This document shows, piece by piece, positions 15,771 to 23,337 of a stretch of 34,906 bases of DNA. The notes below the pieces were generated by a model. That model did not search any database. It had not been told where the DNA came from and worked only from the letters and a program-made list of their open reading frames with translations. Positions within the stretch are counted from its first letter, which is position 1. Every line of letters begins with the position of its first letter. The position numbers and the translations under genes are program-made. Source of the stretch: Syntrophorhabdaceae bacterium (lineage in GTDB: Bacteria; Desulfobacterota; Deferrimicrobia; Deferrimicrobiales; Deferrimicrobiaceae); contig WRHP01000016.1 in the NCBI GenBank assembly GCA_009783195.1, forward strand, positions 1 through 34,906, in the 5' to 3' direction.

Positions 15771-16636
15771 TTCCCAACGCCTACATCCAGGCTTGGAGTA
15801 CAATAGCGCCTTGGCCCGATTCGCGCCAGGTTGAACAAGATCTAATCGTCTGCCGCGCATTGTGTGACCTGTTCAATGTACCTGCATTGAAGGGTAAGAT
15901 CGCGTTTCGTGGCGGCACCGCCATAAACAAGCTGCTATTCACGCAGCCGTTGCGTTACTCCGAGGACATCGATTTGGTACAAACTCAAGCGGAACCAATC
16001 GGGCCGACGGTCAATGCGATTCGCAATGCCTTGTTATGGCTAGGTAAATGCAACCGTGAGCAGGCGGGGCATTCGATGCATCTGGTTTTCAAATTTACGC
16101 CAGAATCCGACACACAGGCAATGTTGAAACTCAAAATAGAGATCAATACGCGCGAACACGATAGTTTTTTAGGATTCAAGTCATACCCCTTCGTCGTGAA
16201 TAGCGACTGGTACAATGGGTATGCAGAGGTTGTTTCCTTCGAGCCCGAAGAATTGTTCGGCACCAAACTGCGCGCTTTACTCCAGCGGCGCAAAAACCGC
16301 GACTTGTTTGACTTGCATCACGGGCTCGACCAGCTTGCGCTGGATGCGGACACGCTCATCGCCTGCTTTGATCATTATCTGGCTCTGGAGGGTAATCCTG
16401 TCAGTCGTGCGGAGGCTGAACAGCGCATGCTTGAGAAGCTTACGCGCAGTCTCACCGAAGACGTTGCTCCGCTATTACCAGCAGGAATAAAGTTCGACGA
16501 TGGCGATGCGATACGTGCTTTTGAGCGAATATGGAAGGAACTGGTTGTTCGTATCAAAGGGAATGCTTGGAAGCTTACGGATACGGTTATTGAGGAGTTG
16601 CGCCAGAAGAAGTATCCGGGATTGTTGCACGGTTAA
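15767..16636 (+). CDS. abiEii: AbiEii-family nucleotidyltransferase toxin
   Basis: A 289-residue DNA polymerase beta-fold nucleotidyltransferase of the AbiEii/AbiGii/MenT family. The motif FRGGTAINKLL (47-57) and the metal-binding S65EDIDL with Asp67 and Asp69 are intact. The third family motif, RRKNRDLFDL, lies at about 171-180. AbiEii-type toxins bind GTP, and MenT relatives add nucleotides to tRNA acceptor stems. The only start giving the full domain is TTG at 15767, which overlaps the antitoxin stop (TTGA), so translation is coupled and toxin output probably kept low. All catalytic residues are present, so the toxin should be active. Confidence 0.9.
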   Translation: MIPNAYIQAWSTIAPWPDSRQVEQDLIVCRALCDLFNVPALKGKIAFRGGTAINKLLFTQPLRYSEDIDLVQTQAEPIGPTVNAIRNALLWLGKCNREQAGHSMHLVFKFTPESDTQAMLKLKIEINTREHDSFLGFKSYPFVVNSDWYNGYAEVVSFEPEELFGTKLRALLQRRKNRDLFDLHHGLDQLALDADTLIACFDHYLALEGNPVSRAEAEQRMLEKLTRSLTEDVAPLLPAGIKFDDGDAIRAFERIWKELVVRIKGNAWKLTDTVIEELRQKKYPGLLHG

Positions 16637-16648
16637 CTGAAAATACTT

Positions 16649-16750
16649 ATGGGCAGAAAAAATATAATGATTTTTCATGCTGTAGTATTGCTTGTTTGCG
16701 TGTTTGCCGGGGTGTGGATAAATAAAGTTATTATTCCTTACGAGGCATAG
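16649..16750 (+). CDS. Possible 33-aa single-span membrane peptide
   Basis: A short frame begins with ATG at 16649 and ends with TAG at 16748-16750. After a basic start (MGRKN) there is one continuous hydrophobic helix (IMIFHAVVLLVCVFAGVWI) and a short tail. This is the layout of small membrane proteins or type I toxin peptides. There is no strong Shine-Dalgarno sequence before it, and it begins only 12 nt after the AbiEii stop. It might be a real peptide or a chance frame in AT-rich DNA. Confidence 0.3.
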   Translation: MGRKNIMIFHAVVLLVCVFAGVWINKVIIPYEA

Positions 16751-16837
16751 CATTGGGTATGTAATTGCCTGGCGGATTCATCTGATGCGGAAGTAGCTCT
16801 GAAATCAATAAAGTTTAAACAAAAGAGAGACGGAAAG

Positions 16838-17362
16838 ATGAATTGTAAATTTGTAATGTACGAGGCAATGTTTTTTTTGCTTTTTTTGTCAACGCCTGTA
16901 CATGCGGATTGGCTTTATAAGTTTGTTGTTTACGATTGTGACAAGGGTAAGGATTTGATTAACATTAAATATGTCGCCAAATATAACGAAGAAGGGAAAA
17001 AGATTGATGATAATAAAGACGAAAATACGATCAACCCGTGGGAGCTGGTAGATGGTGATGAGGACATGAAAATAGTAGAAAAGAAAGAAATTGTAAAAAA
17101 GTGCCAGTTAAGCGGAGGAAATTATGATGTGACAATAGGACCATCCCCAGGAAACGAGGGTAATGTGCTTGGCCGTTGCGGCGCTAGTATGTCCGCATGG
17201 GTATCTATCAAAAAGGAAGACAAAGAAATTTATAAAGGTTCTTTTGAGGGAGATTGCCACTATAGCGATAATGAAATGATGCCAAGAGAAATAACGGTTA
17301 TTGGAAAAACAGCGGAAATATTGATTAAAAAAGGGATCCAGGGGAAACTTGGATGGGATTGA
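16838..17362 (+). CDS. Secreted hypothetical protein, 174 aa, AT-rich gene
   Basis: I do not recognise a family. The protein has a signal peptide (residues 1-23, ending VHA), then a polar, Lys/Asp/Glu-rich domain with four further cysteines (in YDCDKGK, KKCQLSGG, GRCGASM and GDCHYS) that could form two disulfides in the periplasm. The motif NYDVTIGPSPGNEG and the beta-rich spacing suggest a small beta-sandwich. The ATG is preceded by a purine-rich GAGAGACGGAAAG. The gene is clearly more AT-rich than the core genes and sits between an AbiE pair and a RelB/YoeB pair, which suggests horizontal acquisition. Its job is unknown. Confidence 0.7.
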   Translation: MNCKFVMYEAMFFLLFLSTPVHADWLYKFVVYDCDKGKDLINIKYVAKYNEEGKKIDDNKDENTINPWELVDGDEDMKIVEKKEIVKKCQLSGGNYDVTIGPSPGNEGNVLGRCGASMSAWVSIKKEDKEIYKGSFEGDCHYSDNEMMPREITVIGKTAEILIKKGIQGKLGWD

Positions 17363-17435
17363 ACCCCGTTGTTATAAACGATGAATAGGGGTAGCCGCGT
17401 ACGGTTGTAGATAACGGAATTGGAGCAATAGCCTT

Positions 17436-17702
17436 TTATTTATCTCCATAATGCCCACGGCATTGAGAAATCTCGATAGCTTCATCCCCAATAATTCGAT
17501 AGACCAAGCGGTTTTTTCCGTCTATGCGGCATGACCACCATCCGGACATATCATTACGTAATGGTTCAGGTTTTCCGATACTGCCATGTTTGTTGCGCTT
17601 AATATCCTCAATAAGGTTGTTTATTCGTTTCAAGGTCTTTTTATCTTGGCGCTCCCAATAAACGTAATCTTTCCAGCCTGTTTCTGTGAAATTGATTTTC
17701 AT
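17436..17702 (-). CDS. yoeB: YoeB-family mRNA interferase toxin
   Basis: An 88-residue toxin of the Txe/YoeB family (RelE superfamily), which cleaves mRNA in the ribosomal A site. Family landmarks are WKDYVYWERQDKKTLKRIN (10-28), the catalytic Glu46 (KPEPLRND), Arg65 (NRLVYR) and His84 (CRGHYGD), matching E46, R65 and H83 of E. coli YoeB. Its ATG overlaps the antitoxin stop by 4 bp. The partner is of RelB/DinJ type rather than the usual YefM type. A second YoeB copy lies at 25482-25748. Confidence 0.93.
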   Translation of the reverse strand: MKINFTETGWKDYVYWERQDKKTLKRINNLIEDIKRNKHGSIGKPEPLRNDMSGWWSCRIDGKNRLVYRIIGDEAIEISQCRGHYGDK

Positions 17703-17977
17703 CCTTCCATCGCCCGCAATTCTTCAAGCGTTTTTGTGACAAATTTCCCATCGTTAGCTTCTTGAATAGATTGGCGTAATACCGCCATGTTTGTAGAACT
17801 ATAAAACGGGTCAGCCACGATGGAAAGTTCAAAGGGAATTTTTCCTTGCCGCAAAGACTGACGCACAAAAATATTAAACGCCGCCGACATGTTCAAGCCT
17901 AACTCGTTGAAAAAGATTTCGGCCTGTTCTTTCAGTTCCTTATCAATTCTAATATTCAGATTCGTAGTTTTGGCCAT
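17699..17977 (-). CDS. relB: RelB/DinJ-family antitoxin
   Basis: A 92-residue antitoxin with the ribbon-helix-helix N-terminus of the RelB/DinJ family (KTTNLNIRIDKELKEQAE, FFNELGLNMSAAFNIFVRQSL). The C-terminal helical region (about 50-92) should wrap and inhibit the toxin. I start it at ATG 17977, which has AAGGCGG 7 nt upstream and gives the normal family length; a longer in-frame start at 18049 would run into the operator. It is the first gene of the toxin-antitoxin operon and should repress it together with the toxin through the upstream palindrome. Confidence 0.9.
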   Translation of the reverse strand: MAKTTNLNIRIDKELKEQAEIFFNELGLNMSAAFNIFVRQSLRQGKIPFELSIVADPFYSSTNMAVLRQSIQEANDGKFVTKTLEELRAMEG

Positions 17978-18030
17978 GATATAACCGCCTTTCTGTCGAC
18001 TTAGTTTGCTCGACAAGAATACGGTGGCAT

Positions 18031-18066
18031 ATATTACGCGCAATGTCAATACAATGCGCGTAATAT
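18031..18066 (-). promoter_or_regulatory. Operator palindrome of the RelB/YoeB operon
   Basis: ATATTACGCGCA (18031-18042) and TGCGCGTAATAT (18055-18066) are exact 12-bp reverse complements with a 12-nt spacer. They lie about 55-90 nt upstream of the antitoxin start. On the coding strand the spacer holds TTGACA. The arrangement fits an operator for two ribbon-helix-helix dimers. The role is inferred from position and symmetry. Confidence 0.65.
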
Positions 18067-18082
18067 TGGCGATTTGAAAATA

Positions 18083-18139
18083 ATTAACCTGGATCTGTCA
18101 TCAGGCATTAATTTCTAATGACGGCTATTAGGGCAACCT
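18083..18139 (+). repeat. Dispersed intergenic repeat, copy 2 (about 57 bp)
   Basis: It matches the reverse complement of 3355-3413 closely: ATTAACCTGGATCTG, then TCATCAGGCATTAATTTCTA and ATGACGGC, ending TAGGGCAACCT. It lies between the RelB/YoeB operator and the end of the HerA-like gene. Presence of two full copies and one deleted copy within 15 kb suggests a family spread through the genome. Confidence 0.6.
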
Positions 18140-18153
18140 ATGTGTTTTGCGCC

Positions 18154-20613
18154 TTATTTCATGGCCGGGACGCAGGCGCCCTTGTCGTTGCGCCAGTAAG
18201 GAAACCACGCCAGCGCCACAAGGGAAACGGAAACATCGGTTTTTTTCGGGCGAAGCTCGTATTTATCCAGTTCTTCGGAAACAGGGTCAACCGCCGCTTC
18301 CGCTTCGGCTATCTCCTGCTCCATCTGGGCTTTCAGGTCATCTAACTGCTTGCGCAGCGCCTGGATGTTTTCTTCCGCCCGCGCCACATCCTGCGCCTCT
18401 TTGATCATTCGCCCCGCTCCGCGCGCGGTTGTCGCGGTTCGTCCGAGCGTGGATTGGCTCAAGGCTTTCCGGCCGGTGAGGGCGGAGAGAATGGCGGCGC
18501 CAAAAGAGATGGCGGTCTGCAGCTTCTGCTGCCCGGCTTGGCTCTTTTCCTTCTCCAATGTTTGTCCGGCGCGGCGGAGCCGATCTTCGAGCGCGGCCGT
18601 TTTCGGCGCGTATTTCTGGCGAAGCCGCTCTATACGCGCGTCCCGCTTTTCCCTGGCGGCCTGTTGCATTCGAATACGGAAGTCGCGCTCTGTTTCCTCC
18701 GGCTCTGACACAAGTCCGGTCCCTGGGCTTTTCAAAAGCTCAAGCTTGCGGCTCCGATAGATACACTCCTTTAAAGCTGTTCCCCACGCCGCGTAGCTTT
18801 TTGCGGAGGAAGCTTCGGATGGCAATTCGGCGAAAGAGGCGTTTTGCAGGCGCGGGAGTTTTTCGAGTTCATTTTCTTTCGCGTCGATCTCGCGCGCTTC
18901 ATCCCAGTTGATTTTCGCGGTTCCAGCGGAAAAGTCTGAAAGAAGGCAAATATCTTTTTTCGCGGAGATCCCGATCTTTGCGTCGGAATAATAAGCCGTT
19001 CCCATTCCCAGCAGCGCCGGTTCGTAGTAGAGAACGCTGTTTTCCGGCTGCGGAACGCGCGTCGGCAGGAAGATCTGTGGAATATCGGGAGAGAGCGCCG
19101 GACGCGCGGAAGCGGGCGCGGCAAACACCGGAGCCACCGGGGTGACAGGCGCAGGCGTGGGCGCGGCCTGCGTTGCCGTAGCGGAAGATGTCCCCGCGGC
19201 TTTTACCGGGTCCATCAGAAGCTTGATCTGTGACCGTGTCAGCGGTCCACGCAGATATGACAAGGTCCATCGCGTCTGAAAGATCACAGGGGCGTTTTCA
19301 TGCACGTTGTTCATCAAAAAGACCCGCTGGCCAAGGGTTGAAAGCGCTTTTTCAATCTGTTTGCGATCAAACCCGCCGGAGGCGCCCGCGGCTGCTCCTT
19401 CAAGCCCGTCGAGCACCCGCTCCTTGTCGCGCTCGGTCTGCAGGCGGCCGATGAACCAGGTTCCCGTGTTAGACAGCCCTTTGTAGTCGAGGTCCACAGG
19501 GTTTTGCGTGGCAAGGACGACCCCCAGCCCAAACGCGCGCGCCTGCTTGAGAAGCGAAAGCAGCGGCGTTTTCGACGGAGGGTTGGCCACGGGAGGAAAG
19601 TACCCGAAGATCTCGTCCATGTAAAAAAGCGCGCGCAGACTGGAAGTGCCCGGCTGTAAACGCACCCAGCCCAGGAGCTGAGTCAAAAGGAGAGTGACGA
19701 AGAACATCCGCTCCGAATCGCTCAGGTGCGCGATCGAGAAGATCGAGACGCGCGGTTTGCCCGCCTCCGTGTGGAGTATCCGGCCGATGTCGAGCGGTTC
19801 GCCATCAAGCCATGTGGAGAAGCCCGGCGCGGCCAGCAGGTTATTGAGCTTCATCGCGAGCGAGAACCGCTCTTTCGACGGGAAGAACGACTCAAGATCG
19901 AGTACGCCGACGCGGGAGACGGGCGGCTCCTGGATCGCGTGGATCAGGCCGGCCGGATCGAGATCCCGCTCCTGCTTCCAGGCGTTGTCAAAGATCGTGG
20001 AGAGAAGGATGTGCTCCCGGCTACGGATAGGGTCGGCATCGACACCCAGGAGGTTTAAAAGCCCGGTTGTTGTGGAGCCGATCCGCTCCACCAGCAGTTC
20101 CGCGTCTTCGACAACGGCTTTGCCGGGGAACGCAAACGATTTAAGGATGGAGACCGGAATCCCGGCGGTGCTGCCGGGCGTATAGACGGCAAATTCGGCG
20201 GAGTCTTTTAGTTTACGGATACGATCTCCGCTTTGCCCCCAGTCCTCCAGCCCTTTCTTCCAAAGAGACGCTTGCGATGCCGCGTACTCGGCGGGCGACA
20301 TTCCTTTGCGATTCGCGTCATCCTCGTTGATCCATGGCTGGAAGTCCTGGCCGCGCAGTTCCGGGAATGTGAGCAGCATATTGGAAAGATCCCCCTTGGG
20401 GTCCACCACGATAGCCGGGATGCTGTCTATTGCCGCCTCTTCAAGGAGGGAAATGCAAAGGCCGGTCTTGCCGCTGCCGGTCATCCCCACGCATATTGCG
20501 TGAGTGACGAGATCCTTCGAATTGTAGAGGATGGGCTCCGCCCCCAAGGTTTTCGTTTCCAGGTCATATTCGCGTCCGAGGTAAAAGACTCCCAGTTTTT
20601 CGAAGTCTTGCAT
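18154..20613 (-). CDS. HerA-like ATP-binding protein with long coiled-coil tail
   Basis: An 819-residue P-loop ATPase of the HerA/FtsK superfamily (DUF853/DUF87-like). Walker A is G43MTGSGKT50, Walker B is ALFYMDEIF (328-336) with D333-E334, and ATQNP (368-372) is the sensor-like polar motif. A Pro/Ala-rich linker (about 480-530) joins a C-terminal region with a long charged coiled coil (about 640-795). Relatives are hexameric DNA translocases in repair or defence, but the partner nuclease NurA is not encoded nearby, so substrate and role are unknown. I chose ATG 20613 because AAGGAGG lies 5 nt upstream; an in-frame ATG at 20685 lacks one. It is encoded alone. Confidence 0.87.
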   Translation of the reverse strand: MQDFEKLGVFYLGREYDLETKTLGAEPILYNSKDLVTHAICVGMTGSGKTGLCISLLEEAAIDSIPAIVVDPKGDLSNMLLTFPELRGQDFQPWINEDDANRKGMSPAEYAASQASLWKKGLEDWGQSGDRIRKLKDSAEFAVYTPGSTAGIPVSILKSFAFPGKAVVEDAELLVERIGSTTTGLLNLLGVDADPIRSREHILLSTIFDNAWKQERDLDPAGLIHAIQEPPVSRVGVLDLESFFPSKERFSLAMKLNNLLAAPGFSTWLDGEPLDIGRILHTEAGKPRVSIFSIAHLSDSERMFFVTLLLTQLLGWVRLQPGTSSLRALFYMDEIFGYFPPVANPPSKTPLLSLLKQARAFGLGVVLATQNPVDLDYKGLSNTGTWFIGRLQTERDKERVLDGLEGAAAGASGGFDRKQIEKALSTLGQRVFLMNNVHENAPVIFQTRWTLSYLRGPLTRSQIKLLMDPVKAAGTSSATATQAAPTPAPVTPVAPVFAAPASARPALSPDIPQIFLPTRVPQPENSVLYYEPALLGMGTAYYSDAKIGISAKKDICLLSDFSAGTAKINWDEAREIDAKENELEKLPRLQNASFAELPSEASSAKSYAAWGTALKECIYRSRKLELLKSPGTGLVSEPEETERDFRIRMQQAAREKRDARIERLRQKYAPKTAALEDRLRRAGQTLEKEKSQAGQQKLQTAISFGAAILSALTGRKALSQSTLGRTATTARGAGRMIKEAQDVARAEENIQALRKQLDDLKAQMEQEIAEAEAAVDPVSEELDKYELRPKKTDVSVSLVALAWFPYWRNDKGACVPAMK

Positions 20614-20791
20614 GGCTTCCTCCTTGATGGGGCGTAGTCGGTTCCACTTTATCGGCGGATATTGGTTAAGGGAAATGTTTTTCAACAGACCCCGTCGGTT
20701 GGCGAAATATGCCGGACCCGGTAATGATTTCCATCAAGGGCGGTTTTGCCATTGTCCCTCAAGATTAAAACAGCCAGGTTTGTGTTTTAAA

Positions 20792-20870
20792 GCCCAGGCC
20801 GGGCATTTTTCGCCTTGAGATCGGGAGACGGCCGTTTTAGCGGCCCGCTATTTGGTCCTCAAGAGGCGAA
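20792..20870 (+). promoter_or_regulatory. Structured leader of the hybrid histidine kinase gene
   Basis: Upstream of the kinase gene, TTCGCC-TTGAG (20809-20819) pairs with CTCAA-GA-GGCGAA (20858-20870). Inside it, GGCCG and CGGCC (20830-20845) form a second hairpin. GCCC...GGGC (20792-20804) with a following ATTTTT precedes them. A weaker hairpin CGATA...TATCG (20905-20918) with T6 at 20924-20929 comes next, before the ribosome binding site. The order resembles an RNA switch with an attenuator, but it matches no riboswitch consensus I can recall. Function is inferred. Confidence 0.35.
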
Positions 20871-20964
20871 GATAAAATTATTTAAATATTTTTTTTGTAT
20901 TGTCCGATAAACCTATCGAAGATTTTTTGATTACTGTTGGCAGAAATAAAGAGGAGACGCGCTT

Positions 20965-23082
20965 CTGGATAGAGAACGGATACTTATAGTTGACAACGAG
21001 CCGCCGGCCAAAGAAGCCCTCTCGTTGTTTCTTGTGGACAAAGGGTTCCTTGTTCTTACAGCCGACACCGCGGAAGAAGGACTGGAGTGGGTAGAAGGAG
21101 CCGCTATTTCTGTTGCGATGATCAGCTTTGAACTTCCGGAGATGAGCGGCATCGAGCTGCTTGCGGAGGTCAAACGCCGTTCTCCGTCAACCGAAGTCGT
21201 GATGATGACAAGCGGTGATTTAACGGATTCGGCGATCGAAGCGATTCGTAAAAACGCGTATGGATGCATCCGGAAACCTTTCGATGATCTGGAGCGCCAG
21301 TGCGTCATGGTGCGTCAGGCGCTGGAAAAACACCTCCTTACGTTAAGAAACCATGAGTTAAAGAAGGAGTTGGAGCGCCAGAACCAAAAGCTTGCGTTTG
21401 CCTTGAAGCGGCAAAAAAGCCTGATTGACGCCGGGCGGGCGATGGGCGGCATTCTCGCTATTTCAGACCTTCTCGACTACTTTGTGGAGTGCGTTGCCGA
21501 CGAACTGGATGTAGAGCGCGCTTCACTGATGCTGCTGGACGAAACGACCGATGAAATGCGAATCGTCGCCCATAAGGGATTGTCCCCCGATGTTACGCGC
21601 GACGCCTGTCTGAAGGTTGGAGATGGAATTGCGGGAAGCGTAGCCCGTGAAGGGAAGCCGATACTGGTTACTGATGTTGAATCGGACCCGCGTGTAGGGA
21701 AAGGCCTCGAATCGACCTCCGCAAGTTCATTCATATCCGCGCCGATTGTCTTGAGTATTCCGATCCTGATCCGCGAGAAAGTGCTTGGCGTGATTAACGC
21801 TACGAACCGCCGAAACGGCGCGTCGTTCGATGAAGATGACATGACGTTCCTCTTCAGTCTGGCGGGGCAGGCGGCGGTGGCGATCGAGCGGGCGCGGCAG
21901 TTCGAAGAGCTGCAAGGAGCTTACAAGAACCTGCAGGACGCGCAAAAGAGGCTTATCGAATCGGAACGCCTCAAAGCGATTGGGCAGATCGCGGGCGGCG
22001 TAGCGCATGAGTTCAACAACCTGTTGTCCGGAGTGCTAGGCCAGGCTGAAATGCTTCGGATACACATGTCGGCGGCGCCGCCTGATATAAACGCGTCGCT
22101 CAAGCGGGCAAGCCTGATCGAATCCCTTGCCCAGCAGGGCGCCGCCGCGGTGCGGCGGATACAGGACTACACCCGGATTCGCAAGGATGCGCCGTCCGGC
22201 GTCGTAGACATTAACGCGGTGGTGCGAAATGCTTTCGATGCCACGCGCGGGAAATGGGATGACGAGTGTCAAAAGCGAGGGATTAATATTTCTGTCCGGC
22301 TGGAAACAGGGACGGTGCCGATGACGGCGGGGGACGAAACAGAGCTGACTCAGGTGGTGAGCAACCTTATCCTGAACGCCGTTGACGCATTGGGCTCCGG
22401 AGGAGACATCGTCTTGACCACATGGTCGGACGAGAAGGAAATATTCCTCTCTGTGACGGACAGCGGCGTGGGGATGGCGCCGGAGACCCAGCGACGCATC
22501 TTCGAACCGTACTTTACGACCAAAGAGCGCGGTCAAGGGCTGGGAATGGGCGTCATCTACGGGATCGTTACGAGACATCAAGGCGAGATTATAGTGCGTA
22601 GCGAGGAAGGGAAGGGGACCACGTTTGAATTGAGGCTTCCGATTATCGTCTCTTCGGCGGAAGAGTGTCCGGATGGACCGGAAAAAGCGGTTGCCGACCC
22701 TGCTCGCGTTCTTTTGGTTGACGACAGCGATCTCAACCGGGAACTGTTCGGAAATTATCTCTCACAGTTGAGGCACGAGGCGATTTTGGCGGCAAACGGC
22801 ATGGAAGCTCTTTCTATTCTCAAACGGGAACGGGTGGATCTTGTGATAACTGACCTGAATATGCCTGGATTGACTGGATGGGACGTAGCCGAAATGGTGA
22901 AGAAACGGTACCGGGATGTTCCGGTGATTCTGATCAGCGGCTTGGCGATACAGCAGGACGAGCCGCGGATCGCGGAATCCGGAGTCGATTACGTGCTTCA
23001 GAAGCCATGCGGCATGTCAAGGTTCCAGGAAGTTGTCCAGAAGACAATCGCGTCCGCGGCGGCGGAGCGAAAAAGCGGGTAA
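20965..23082 (+). CDS. Hybrid sensor histidine kinase: pseudo-receiver, GAF, HisKA, HATPase, receiver
   Basis: A cytoplasmic kinase of about 705 residues. The order is an N-terminal receiver (1-125), a short coiled coil, a GAF domain (about 160-310), HisKA with phospho-acceptor His348 (GGVAHEFNN), HATPase (NLILNAVDAL, DSGVGM, FEPYFTTKERGQGLGMG) and a C-terminal receiver with intact Asp630 (ITDLNMPG) and its Lys. In the N-terminal receiver the phospho-acceptor position is Ser54 (ISFELPEM), so it probably cannot be phosphorylated, although Lys104 (IRKPFD) remains. The frame opens after TAA at 20947 and has no ATG, GTG or TTG before the receiver core. CTG at 20965, 8 nt after AGAGGAG, is the best start and keeps ILIVDNEP; starting at TTG 21025 would delete the first strand of the receiver. 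No transmembrane segment is present. Confidence 0.85.
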   Translation: MDRERILIVDNEPPAKEALSLFLVDKGFLVLTADTAEEGLEWVEGAAISVAMISFELPEMSGIELLAEVKRRSPSTEVVMMTSGDLTDSAIEAIRKNAYGCIRKPFDDLERQCVMVRQALEKHLLTLRNHELKKELERQNQKLAFALKRQKSLIDAGRAMGGILAISDLLDYFVECVADELDVERASLMLLDETTDEMRIVAHKGLSPDVTRDACLKVGDGIAGSVAREGKPILVTDVESDPRVGKGLESTSASSFISAPIVLSIPILIREKVLGVINATNRRNGASFDEDDMTFLFSLAGQAAVAIERARQFEELQGAYKNLQDAQKRLIESERLKAIGQIAGGVAHEFNNLLSGVLGQAEMLRIHMSAAPPDINASLKRASLIESLAQQGAAAVRRIQDYTRIRKDAPSGVVDINAVVRNAFDATRGKWDDECQKRGINISVRLETGTVPMTAGDETELTQVVSNLILNAVDALGSGGDIVLTTWSDEKEIFLSVTDSGVGMAPETQRRIFEPYFTTKERGQGLGMGVIYGIVTRHQGEIIVRSEEGKGTTFELRLPIIVSSAEECPDGPEKAVADPARVLLVDDSDLNRELFGNYLSQLRHEAILAANGMEALSILKRERVDLVITDLNMPGLTGWDVAEMVKKRYRDVPVILISGLAIQQDEPRIAESGVDYVLQKPCGMSRFQEVVQKTIASAAAERKSG

Positions 23083-23180
23083 AGCCGCCCTCGGGAGTTT
23101 TCGAGAGCGCAGCCCAAAGCGACCACGGTGATGCGCTTGTCCCTTTGGCCGGGAGATTTGAATACGGTGGATAAGCTGAC

Positions 23181-23206
23181 GGAGAGCGAGAGCGTCTCCT
23201 TTTTTC
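23181..23206 (+). terminator. Likely intrinsic terminator after the hybrid kinase
   Basis: GGAGA (23181-23185) and TCTCC (23195-23199) pair around a 9-nt loop, followed by TTTTTT. It lies about 100 nt past the kinase stop and before rph. The stem is short, so strength is uncertain. Confidence 0.5.
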
Positions 23207-23337
23207 TTTCCACGAAGCGGTCATGAGACAACCGGGTAAATAACAATTGCCGCCGGAAGTGTTTTTGATGGTAGATTCGCAGGACACGGATCTTGCGTTA
23301 TGCGTTTTTACTGGCGGTTTTCCGCACTGGAGATGAT

